A stretch of DNA of 64,000 nucleotides, taken from positions 1 through 64,000 of the forward strand of contig CADCWG010000131.1 of the NCBI GenBank assembly GCA_902806335.1. The letters run 5' to 3'. The notes under the pieces were generated by a model. That model saw only the letters and a list, made by a program, of their open reading frames with translations, did no database searches and was not told the origin of the DNA. This document shows positions 10,812 to 17,809 of the stretch, one piece after another. The position numbers were made by a program, and so were the translations under genes. This DNA comes from an uncultured Thermomicrobiales bacterium (lineage in GTDB: Bacteria; Chloroflexota; Chloroflexia; Thermomicrobiales; UBA6265). Positions within the stretch are counted from its first letter, which is position 1, and every line of letters begins with the position of its first letter.

Positions 10812-11447
10812 ATGGTCTCTGAGGGGGCCGCAGGGGTCGTCGGAGTCGGAGCGGGGAGTCACGAGCGCCCGATCGTGACCATCGAGGGCGAACTCGTCGT
10901 GCTTGGTCCGCACCGCCGCGACCTGGTCCCCACCTACCAGCGCTGGGTCAACGACCTTGAGACTCTCCGCAACCTCGCGATCCCGCCCCGACCGATGACG
11001 CTGGAGGCGGAGTCCGCCTGGTACGACTCCCTGAGCGGGCGGTCGGACGACATCAACTTCACGGTCTACGAGCGGGCGACGTGGCGGCCGGTAGGGAACG
11101 CGAGCCTCCACGCCGTGGACCACCGGAACCGCTCCGCCACCTTCGGGATCCTGATCGGCGAGGCCGACTGTCGGGGCCGCGGCCTTGGCACCGAGGTCAC
11201 GCGCCTGATGCTCGACTACGCCTTTACGGCACTCGGCCTGCACAACGTGATGCTGACGGTCTACGAGTTCAACCACGCGGCCCAGCGCGCTTACCAGAAG
11301 GCGGGGTTCCGCGAGCTCGGCCGGCGACGTCAGTGCCGAATGATGGGTGGCCGCCTCTGGGATGAGGTCTACATGGAGTGCCTGGCTTCGGAGTTCGAGA
11401 GCCCTCGGCTGGCCGCGCTCCTGAAGCCCGACGAGCGGCGCGCGTGA
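10812..11447 (+). CDS. GNAT family N-acetyltransferase (RimJ/RimL-like)
   Basis: Acetyl-CoA-dependent acetyltransferase of 211 residues. The fold is seen from LGPHRRDLVPTYQRWVND through GNASLHAVDHRNRSATFGILIGE to the acetyl-CoA-binding loop CRGRGLGTEVTRLMLDYAF and the C-terminal LTVYEFNHAAQRAYQKAGF, which is the usual RimJ/RimL ending. The ATG at 10812 is chosen because GGAGG lies 6 bases upstream. The target (protein N-terminus, antibiotic or small molecule) cannot be told. The end overlaps the coaE start by four bases (GTGA), so they are co-translated; GNAT and coaE have no obvious shared pathway apart from coenzyme A. Confidence 0.85.
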   Translation: MVSEGAAGVVGVGAGSHERPIVTIEGELVVLGPHRRDLVPTYQRWVNDLETLRNLAIPPRPMTLEAESAWYDSLSGRSDDINFTVYERATWRPVGNASLHAVDHRNRSATFGILIGEADCRGRGLGTEVTRLMLDYAFTALGLHNVMLTVYEFNHAAQRAYQKAGFRELGRRRQCRMMGGRLWDEVYMECLASEFESPRLAALLKPDERRA

Positions 11448-12121
11448 GCGAAGCTCGCCTCGCACCCGAGACCCGCCCGTTCGTCGTCGGCGTAACCGGC
11501 AACATCGCCTCGGGCAAGACCACCGTGATGGGGCTCCTCGCCGACCGCGGTGCGATGACGCTCGACGCCGATGCCGTGTACCACCGGCTCGTCGCGCCCG
11601 GGCTCCCGCTCTGGGTGGCGCTCCAAGAGCGGTTCGGCCCGGGTGTCGTCGCCGACGACGGAACGCTGGACCGCCGCCGGCTCGGCGCCATCGTCTTCGC
11701 CGACGCCGAGGCGCTGGCGGATCTCGACCGCCTCACCCACCCCGCCGTCGTCGCGGCGATCGAAGCCGCGATCGCGGCCATTGGTGTGCCGCTCGTCGCG
11801 GTCGACGCCGTGAAGCTGGTCGAGAGCGGGCTCGCCGAGCGGTGCGACCGGCTCTGGGTCGTGACCTGCCCCCCGGCGGTGCAGGTGGAGCGCCTCATGG
11901 CCCGAAACGGCTACGACCGTGCGGAAGCCGAACGCCGCGTCGCCGCCCAGCCCTCGCTCGAGATGAAGCTGGCCCGCGCCGACGTCGTCCTCGACAACGG
12001 CGGTGACCTCGCATACCTCGTCGCGCAGGTCGAACGCGCGTGGGCGGACCTGCCCGAAACCGTCCGCCTGGCGATGGGCGATGCGGCCACCCAGCCCGAG
12101 GAACCCAGCGCTTCGATTTGA
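11444..12121 (+). CDS. coaE: Dephospho-CoA kinase
   Basis: Phosphorylates dephospho-CoA at the 3' hydroxyl, the last step of coenzyme A synthesis. The 225-residue protein has the P-loop GNIASGKTT, the substrate-binding DADAVYHRL, the lid-proximal LDRRRLGAIVFAD and THPAV motifs, and the second-half segment LVAVDAVKLVESGLAERCDRL (the usual PLL.E-type motif). The GTG start forms a GTGA overlap with the acetyltransferase; an upstream in-frame start at 11378 would overlap that gene by 70 bases and is less likely. Confidence 0.93.
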   Translation: MSEARLAPETRPFVVGVTGNIASGKTTVMGLLADRGAMTLDADAVYHRLVAPGLPLWVALQERFGPGVVADDGTLDRRRLGAIVFADAEALADLDRLTHPAVVAAIEAAIAAIGVPLVAVDAVKLVESGLAERCDRLWVVTCPPAVQVERLMARNGYDRAEAERRVAAQPSLEMKLARADVVLDNGGDLAYLVAQVERAWADLPETVRLAMGDAATQPEEPSASI

Positions 12122-12146
12122 CAAGAAGCTTCCGATTGGGAACCAT
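12118..12146 (+). promoter_or_regulatory. Possible promoter for the DsbA-family gene
   Basis: A perfect TTGACA (12118-12123) overlaps the coaE stop and is followed after 17 bases by AACCAT, a poor -10 (3 of 6). Weak candidate only. Confidence 0.25.
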
Positions 12147-12189
12147 TGGGGGCAGCGGGACGGACCCGCGGTCTCCGGAGGAGGATCCC

Positions 12190-12819
12190 ATGGCGGATGC
12201 GAGCGATATTGCCCTCGAAGTCTTCTACGACTACCAGTGCCCCTTCGTGAACGCGGCGGTCGTCTGGGTGCGCGAGGTCGAGCAGCAGCTTGGTCGGCCG
12301 CTCAACCTGACCTGGCGGGCGTTCCCACTCGAGCAGGTCAACAGCGACAAGGGCCCGGACTGGAAGCTCTGGGAGCAGGCCGACTCCTACCGCAGTCGGG
12401 GGCTGCCGGCCTTCCGGGCGGCGCTCGCGGCCCAGGCCCAGGGCGACGACGCGTTCCGTCGCTTCCACTGGGCGCTGATCCAGGCGCGGCACGTGGACGG
12501 CAAGGACCTGGGGAAGCCGGACACCCTGAGGGGAGCCGCCGAGACCGCCGGTCTGGACATCGATCGGTTCGAAGCCGACCGCGTGGATCGGAGCCTTCTC
12601 CCCAGGATCGGCGAGGACTGGGCCGCGGGGCGTGACCGCCTCGGCGTCTTCGGCACGCCGACGTTCGTGTTTCCCAATGGCGAGGCCATCTACCTCAAGT
12701 TCAAGCTCGGGGCCGTGCCCCAGGGCGAAGAGGCGGCAACGTTCTTCGAGGAGTTCGTCCGCCTCGGCCAGGACCGGCCGAACGTGCTCGAGCTCAAGCG
12801 CCCCACGCCACCGTCGTAG
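12190..12819 (+). CDS. DsbA/FrnE-family thioredoxin-fold protein with a single active-site cysteine
   Basis: Cytoplasmic thioredoxin-fold protein of 209 residues without a signal peptide. The N-terminal LEVFYDYQCPFVNAA aligns with the DsbA-family active site, where FrnE-type proteins have CPWC; here only the first Cys is kept (CPFV). The helical insertion runs from about 60 to 150, and the cis-Pro loop appears as VFGTPTFVF near residue 160. Loss of the resolving cysteine suggests an isomerase- or glutathione-transferase-like activity, or binding without redox cycling. The ATG has GGAGGAGG just upstream. A strong hairpin follows the stop. Confidence 0.85.
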   Translation: MADASDIALEVFYDYQCPFVNAAVVWVREVEQQLGRPLNLTWRAFPLEQVNSDKGPDWKLWEQADSYRSRGLPAFRAALAAQAQGDDAFRRFHWALIQARHVDGKDLGKPDTLRGAAETAGLDIDRFEADRVDRSLLPRIGEDWAAGRDRLGVFGTPTFVFPNGEAIYLKFKLGAVPQGEEAATFFEEFVRLGQDRPNVLELKRPTPPS

Positions 12820-12847
12820 CCCGGCGCAGGAAGAACGCCGGGAGCCA

Positions 12848-12884
12848 ACGGGCGTCCCGGAGCCGCTGGCTCCGGGACGCCCGT
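12848..12884 (+). terminator. 17-bp perfect hairpin after the DsbA-family gene
   Basis: ACGGGCGTCCCGGAGCC (12848-12864) pairs perfectly with its complement at 12868-12884 around a 3-nt loop (GCT), 28 bases after the stop. TTCCCC follows, with no U-tract. Confidence 0.75.
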
Positions 12885-12960
12885 TCCCCACCGGGCCGCC
12901 AACTATGAAGCGGCGCGGTTGTTGTCGTCTCAGGGCGAATGGTCGGGTAGGCCGGCGCGC

Positions 12961-12966
12961 TACACT
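12961..12966 (+). promoter_or_regulatory. TACACT -10 element placing the first mutY start at the transcript 5' end
   Basis: TACACT is followed by 6 bases and then the ATG at 12973. Transcription would begin at or next to the A of the start codon, giving a leaderless mRNA. No Shine-Dalgarno sequence is present. Confidence 0.5.
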
Positions 12967-12972
12967 CGACAG

Positions 12973-14001
12973 ATGACGTGCGCTGACCCTCCAACGCCCC
13001 AGCCCGGAATGGACGAGGAGAAGGCGGACGCCGTGCGGGCCGGGCTCCTCGCCTGGTTCGCCGCGAACGGGCGCGACCTCCCCTGGCGACGCACCCGCGA
13101 CCCGTACCGGATCATGGTCTCCGAGATCATGCTCCAGCAGACACAGGTCGATCGGGTCATCGCCTACTACCACCGCTTCTTCGAACGCTTCCCGACCCTC
13201 GACGACCTTGCCGACGCGCCGACGGCCGATGTGATCCGGTCCTGGGCCGGGCTCGGCTACAACCGACGCGCGGTCAATCTCCAGCGTGCCGCCCAGCACA
13301 TCGTCCACACGCTCGGCGGCCGGTTCCCCGACACGGTCGAGGGTCTGCGAGCCCTCCCCGGCATCGGCGCCTACACCGCCGGGGCCATCGCCTGCTTCGC
13401 GTTCGAGCGGGACAGTGCCTTCATCGACACCAACATGCGGCGGGTCCTCCACCGGTTGTTCTTCGGCAGCGACGTGCCCGCGCCGCGGCGGTCCGATCGG
13501 GACGTCCTCGACCTGGCCGCCACCCTGGTACCACCCGACGAGGGGTGGTCATGGAACCAGGCGCTGATCGAGTTCGGCGCCCTCCACTGCACCGCCCGCA
13601 AGCCTGCCTGCGTGGTGTGTCCGCTGCAGGCGCACTGTTCGGCCTACCCGGCCGTCCAGTCCGACCTGGCTGTGCTCCCCCGCGGGACCCGCGCCAAGCG
13701 GGAGCCGGCGTTCGGGGGCTCCAACCGCTTCTACCGCGGGAGGGTCATCGCGGCGCTGCGCAATCTACCCCCGAGCTCCGGCGCCCATGCTTCCCCGGGC
13801 GACCGGCACGGCATCCCCCTCCGCGCGCTCGGCCCGCACGTTCGCGATGGGTTCACGGACGATGACCTGCCGTGGCTCGTGGGGGTTGTGGAGGGGCTGC
13901 GCAGAGACGGCCTGGCCGCCGTGGCCGAAGACTCGCCCACCTACGACCCGTCCTCGCCGTCGAGCCCCGACGCCGGGGAGATCCGGATTCGCCTGCCCTG
14001 A
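12973..14001 (+). CDS. mutY: A/G-specific adenine glycosylase, first copy (canonical motifs)
   Basis: Removes adenine mispaired with 8-oxoguanine. The 342-residue protein has the helix-hairpin-helix GPD fold with LPWRRTRDPYRIMVSEIMLQ (catalytic Glu in VSE), QQTQVDRV, the DNA-probing GLGYNRRAVNL, the HhH LPGIGAYTAGAI and the catalytic Asp in FIDTNMRRVL. The [4Fe-4S] ligands C-X6-C-X2-C-X5-C lie in HCTARKPACVVCPLQAHC. After the cluster there are about 110 residues with FYRGRVIAALRNLP and a short winged-helix-like end; the MutT-like 8-oxoG-recognition domain of E. coli MutY is not apparent. A -10 box lies 6 bases before the ATG. A second MutY gene follows. Confidence 0.93.
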   Translation: MTCADPPTPQPGMDEEKADAVRAGLLAWFAANGRDLPWRRTRDPYRIMVSEIMLQQTQVDRVIAYYHRFFERFPTLDDLADAPTADVIRSWAGLGYNRRAVNLQRAAQHIVHTLGGRFPDTVEGLRALPGIGAYTAGAIACFAFERDSAFIDTNMRRVLHRLFFGSDVPAPRRSDRDVLDLAATLVPPDEGWSWNQALIEFGALHCTARKPACVVCPLQAHCSAYPAVQSDLAVLPRGTRAKREPAFGGSNRFYRGRVIAALRNLPPSSGAHASPGDRHGIPLRALGPHVRDGFTDDDLPWLVGVVEGLRRDGLAAVAEDSPTYDPSSPSSPDAGEIRIRLP

Positions 14002-14397
14002 TACAGGCCCCACCTGCGCACTCGTCTTATGTCGTGCCCACGGCCGGAGCCATGCGGGGCCGGGCGCCGAGGCCAGAGACTCAGGCACGAAGTCGGCTGA
14101 TACGGGCTGAAGCCGGTTGCGATCCGGCCGGGCAGCGAGTTGGCGACCATCGTGATCCTGTGACTCTGCGATCGCGCGCCATCGTCGACTGCCCGGACCC
14201 GTCAGCGCCGGACCGCCCGTGAGCGTGTTGCCGGCCCTCCGGCCGCTGACCTCGGGATCGCCAGAACGATCCCCCACCGTGTCGGTGGTTCTTCATCAGT
14301 TGGCGGGGATGACGCGACGGCCGCCAGCAGCGGTCGCTCCAACATCAGTGCACATGCCTTCTGGAACGCGAACAGGCGTTCGCCTTACAATCGGCCC
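14002..14397. other. Spacer between the two mutY genes
   Basis: No protein-like frame. The segment near 14093-14145 (GCTGAAGCCGGTTGCG then ATCCGGCC) resembles one after the second mutY near 15538-15570 (GCCGAAGCCGGCTGCG then ATCCGGCC), which may be a trace of the duplication that produced the pair. The last 12 bases hold the second mutY promoter element. Confidence 0.4.
14386..14391 (+). promoter_or_regulatory. TACAAT -10 element 6 bases before the second mutY
   Basis: TACAAT (5 of 6) followed by CGGCCC and the ATG at 14398: the same 6-base spacing as in the first mutY, again without a Shine-Dalgarno sequence, so a leaderless transcript is predicted. Confidence 0.55.
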
Positions 14398-15465
14398 ATG
14401 ACATCTCGACAACTCCGGCCGAAGACGCCGTCCAGGGCCAGCGCCGCCTCGGACGCCGACACGCGGTCGATGCCCGCGGCGGAGACGCTGCGAACGGTCC
14501 AGGAGACGCTCCTCGGCTGGTTCGAGGAGCACGCCCGCGACCTTCCCTGGCGGCGCACCCGCGATCCGTACCGGATCCTGGTCTCGGAGGTAATGCTCCA
14601 GCAGATCCAGGTCTCCCGGGCGATTCCCTTCTACGAGGCGTTCGTCGCCCGCTACCCATCCGTGGTCGCGCTCGCCGACGCGCCACTCGCGGACGTGATC
14701 CGCACCTGGGGCGACCTGGGCCGCTACCGGCGGGTAGTCAACCTCCACCGCGCCGCCCGCCGGATCGTCGACGAGCACGGCGGCGACATCCCGCGTGACC
14801 CGGCGATCCTGGTCACGCTCCCCGGCGTTGGTCCCTACACGGCCGGGGCGGTCGCCTGCTTCGCGTTCGAGGACGACACGGCCTTCGTCGACACGAATAT
14901 GAAGCGTGTGCTTCACCGCCTCTTCGTCGGTCCGGACGTGCCGGCTCCAACCGCCGGCCAGCGCGACGTGCTGGCCCTCGCCGCCGCCGCCGTTCCCGCC
15001 GGGCGAGGGTGGACCTGGAACCAGGCGCTGATGGAGTTCGGCGCCCTCCACTGCACCGCCCGCAGGCCGGCCTGCGGGCGGTGCCCCGTCGCGCCAGCGT
15101 GCCAGGCGGGTACCTCGCTGCCGGCGGCCCTGGCCGCCCGCCCGAAGGTATCGCGCCCCTCGGTCCCGGCGGCAGGCGGCGATACGCCGGGGGTCGGTGG
15201 CCCGGCGGACGGAGCTCACCGGGTGTACCGCGGGAAGGTGCTCGCCGCGCTGCGGGAGCTGCCTGTGGACGACCCGGTAGCGGCCGTCGGACTCGACGCC
15301 CTCGGCCGGCGGATCCGGCCCGGCTACGACGCCGGCCAACGACCCTGGCTGGTAGGGGTGGTGGGCAGCCTCGCCGCGGACGGGCTCGTCGCGGTCGCCG
15401 AGGAACGGCCTGCCTACGACGCCGACGCGGACGACGGCAGCCACACCTGGGTCAGCCTGCCGTAA
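14398..15465 (+). CDS. MutY-like DNA glycosylase, diverged second copy
   Basis: A 355-residue paralogue of the preceding MutY with the same architecture: LPWRRTRDPYRILVSEVMLQ (catalytic Glu kept), HhH LPGVGPYTAGAVACFAF, catalytic Asp in FVDTNMKRVLHRLF, and [4Fe-4S] ligands in HCTARRPACGRCPVAPAC (C-X6-C-X2-C-X5-C). Two DNA-contacting motifs differ: QQTQ is QQIQ and the GLGYxxRA loop is GDLGRYRRV, so the residue that intercalates next to the mispair in E. coli MutY is changed. A Pro/Gly-rich insert of about 35 residues precedes the C-terminal VYRGKVLAALRELP segment. Catalysis is probably retained with altered base or mismatch preference (inference). The start at 14398 fits the leaderless -10; an internal ATG at 14470 is possible. 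Confidence 0.9.
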   Translation: MTSRQLRPKTPSRASAASDADTRSMPAAETLRTVQETLLGWFEEHARDLPWRRTRDPYRILVSEVMLQQIQVSRAIPFYEAFVARYPSVVALADAPLADVIRTWGDLGRYRRVVNLHRAARRIVDEHGGDIPRDPAILVTLPGVGPYTAGAVACFAFEDDTAFVDTNMKRVLHRLFVGPDVPAPTAGQRDVLALAAAAVPAGRGWTWNQALMEFGALHCTARRPACGRCPVAPACQAGTSLPAALAARPKVSRPSVPAAGGDTPGVGGPADGAHRVYRGKVLAALRELPVDDPVAAVGLDALGRRIRPGYDAGQRPWLVGVVGSLAADGLVAVAEERPAYDADADDGSHTWVSLP

Positions 15466-15801
15466 CCCGGCTCATACGGTGTTCGGTTGTACGGTGGCAT
15501 TGGAGGCGGGCGCTGGCCGGGCTCAGGTACAAAGCCGGCCGAAGCCGGCTGCGGACCATCCGGCCAAAGTCCGGGTGACCACGCGAGTTCAGTATTACCT
15601 GCCTACGGGCCGCGGTTGGTCTGCGATGACGCGTTCACGCGGCCCTCCGGTCGGCCATGCCCAACGCACGGCTCTCGAGGTCGAGGCTGGCCATGGCCTT
15701 GGCTCTCCGGCAGGTGGAGCTACGGGCAACTCAGACGGGAACTCGGGCGAGGTCGCCCCCCGGCGATGCTCACACCACCGGATGAGAGTAATGACCGCAA
15801 C
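15466..15801. other. Spacer between the second mutY and the DUF305 gene (convergent)
   Basis: No gene is supported. It contains the segment resembling the inter-mutY spacer (15538-15570) but no strong terminator hairpin. Confidence 0.4.
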
Positions 15802-16587
15802 CTACGGCCGCGGCGTGCCGGACGCTGCCGCCGTGCCGGACACCGCGCCCGCCGAGGGCGGGATCGTCCCGTGCTCCCCGTGCCCGCTCGCGGGAACCGA
15901 CTCGCCCGTCTCGGCGGTCGTCGGCTGGCCCCGCTCCGCCAGCATCCCCTGCATCGTCGCGATCTCGACGCCCTGGTTGGCGACGATTCGCTCCGCCATG
16001 CGGCGCACCAGCGGGTCGGGGTCACGCTCGAGGACTGCCGCGGCCATCTCCACGCCGGCGCGATGGTGGGTGGTCATCAGCTGCAGGAACAGCACGTCCG
16101 CTTCGGCCGGCGATGCGGTCCGGAGCTGGTCCAGCTGCTCGGGTGACGCCATCCCCGGCATCCGTCCCTCGACGGGATGACCCATCCAGGCCATCGGCGG
16201 CTCCGTGCCGGTCGCCGGGAGACCCCATGCCTCCAGCCATCCGTCCATGGTGCCGAGTTCGGCCTGCTGCGTCAGCGCGATGTCGGTCGCGAAGAGGCGC
16301 AGGTCCTCGTCGGTCGTGGTCCGCTGGACGGTCATCGCCATCTCGACCGCCTGGGCATGGTGGCTCGACATGTCGCGCAGGAACCCCGCTTCCGCCGAGT
16401 CGTCACCGGGGTGGCGCGGCCACGCTGCCCAGGCAGACCCCACCACGGCGCCGAGCGCGACAGCGAGCAGGAGCAGCGCGATGCCGGCCCGGCGGCGTCC
16501 CAGCCCGCCCAGCCACCCGCGCTCAGACCCGCGACGCCCGGTGACAGCCCCGCCGGCCGGCGGGCGGGCAACCGACTCGCCGGTCAC
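15802..16587 (-). CDS. DUF305 membrane-anchored protein
   Basis: A 261-residue protein with one N-terminal transmembrane segment (AGIALLLLAVALGAVVGSAW) and an extracytoplasmic DUF305 domain in two halves: FLRDMSSHHAQAVEMAMTV and VLFLQLMTTHHRAGVEMAAAVL, each with the HH-X-(A/G)-x-x-M-A signature of this ferritin-like helical family, plus LFATDIALTQQAELGTMDGWL and RMAERIVANQGVEIATMQGML. The family is often found with copper or other metal resistance genes; the biochemical role is unknown. I use the GTG at 16587, with GGGAG 10 bases upstream; longer starts would run into the DUF3105 gene, which ends 35 bases before and is probably co-transcribed. The C-terminus is Gly/Ser/Thr-rich. Confidence 0.85.
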   Translation of the reverse strand: MTGESVARPPAGGAVTGRRGSERGWLGGLGRRRAGIALLLLAVALGAVVGSAWAAWPRHPGDDSAEAGFLRDMSSHHAQAVEMAMTVQRTTTDEDLRLFATDIALTQQAELGTMDGWLEAWGLPATGTEPPMAWMGHPVEGRMPGMASPEQLDQLRTASPAEADVLFLQLMTTHHRAGVEMAAAVLERDPDPLVRRMAERIVANQGVEIATMQGMLAERGQPTTAETGESVPASGHGEHGTIPPSAGAVSGTAAASGTPRP

Positions 16588-16622
16588 GGTGAGCTGACTC
16601 CCAACACGCGCGGTCCCTGGCA

Positions 16623-17408
16623 CTACCCGGTCGCGACGGTGATGCCGTTCGTGCAGATTCCGCGCGGCTCGGGAGCGTCGGCGGATCGCCGGTACTCGCG
16701 AACGAAGGCGTCCAGGCCCGGATCGTCCGCGCCGTCGAGCGTCAACTGACGGTTCCACGCCGACGCGATGACCGGCGCCCGCTGGTCAGGGTAGGGGCTG
16801 ACCAGAATGTAGGACTGCTCCTCGGCCAGGCTGCGGAGCTCGGCGATCTGGTCCGCCGGGAGGGTGGGCAGGTACGTGATCCAGACCGCACCGTGCTCCA
16901 GCGAGTGCACCGCGTGCCAGTTCGCCACCGGCCGGTCGTAGTAGCCGCAGTTCTGCCAGGCGTTGTTGTGGACCCCGCCGACGGGCGGCGTCTCGGTGTA
17001 GGTCACCGGACCGTCCTGGTGCTGCTGACCAGCGTAGGTGAAGGAGACGGTGTCCTCCAGCTGCTGGTCTCCCTGCCAGACCTGGTATCGGTTGTACCCG
17101 ACGAAGACCAGGCCCAGGACCGCGATCGTGGCGAGGGCAACGTAGGCCCAGCGGCGGATCATCCGCTGCCGCCGTTGCCGCTCGGCGAGATGGATGCGCT
17201 CCTCTCGCCGCCGGTCGACCAGGTCGGCCCGCCGCTCCCGCCGGCCGGCGGGGACCGCGGCCGGCTGCGACGCCGCCGGTCTGGCGCCGCTGCCCGCGCC
17301 GCTGCCCGCGCCGACGCCCGTCCGAGCACGACGAGCGGTGGTCTCTCCGACCGGGTCGGTCCCGCCGGCGGCCGTCGTCGCGTTTCGCCTGCTCGCCTTC
17401 GCCATCTG
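16623..17408 (-). CDS. DUF3105 membrane-anchored protein
   Basis: A 261-residue protein: a basic, Ala-rich N-terminus, a charged helix (RREERIHLAERQRRQRMIRR), one transmembrane segment (YVALATIAVLGLVFVGYN) and an outside domain with PPVGGVHNNAWQNCGYYD, AVHSLEHGAVWITYLP and SPYPDQRAPVIASAWNRQL, the DUF3105 hallmarks with conserved His residues (VHN, HSLEHG). The ATG at 17408 is preceded by GGAGGAG. It heads a two-gene unit with DUF305; both have the same topology and His-rich signatures, so a shared role at the outer membrane face, perhaps in metal handling, is plausible but unproven. Confidence 0.88.
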   Translation of the reverse strand, partial: QMAKASRRNATTAAGGTDPVGETTARRARTGVGAGSGAGSGARPAASQPAAVPAGRRERRADLVDRRREERIHLAERQRRQRMIRRWAYVALATIAVLGLVFVGYNRYQVWQGDQQLEDTVSFTYAGQQHQDGPVTYTETPPVGGVHNNAWQNCGYYDRPVANWHAVHSLEHGAVWITYLPTLPADQIAELRSLAEEQSYILVSPYPDQRAPVIASAWNRQLTLDGADDPGLDAFVREYRRSADAPEPRGICTNGITVATG

Positions 17409-17809
17409 GGCGGTACTCCTCCGTAGCTCCGTGGTCTGTCTCACCGTGCCCGCCCTGCGCGTGCATGGCGGTGCGGCGTGGCCCGATGCCCCGGGCAGGC
17501 ATGCCCGAGCGGCCCGTACCGGTTCCCTTTCGTTAGCGTGGCGAATGGTACCACCGCACCACGGCGCGCCCGCCGCAACGTCGGTGACCCGGTGCCCGAC
17601 CCGCGCTCGCAGCCTCGGCGCGAGATCGCGATCGTCCGCCGGGTCCCCTCGTCCTACACTTGGGAACCTGGTCCCACCATGCGACGTCTCGATCACCGAG
17701 TGTCGGAGCGATCGGGGGGCCTCGTTGTCCTTCCTCACCGGCACCGGATGCTGGGTCGAATCGCGCCTCGCCTGCCTGGGTCCGTACGTCGAACGAGAGG
17801 AGTCCACCG
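17409..17809. other. Divergent spacer before DUF3105 and the first S41-type gene
   Basis: No protein-like frame. TACACT at 17655-17660 (+) could be the -10 for the S41-type gene with a leader of about 140 bases; no matching -35 is seen. No clear promoter is seen for DUF3105. Confidence 0.35.
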
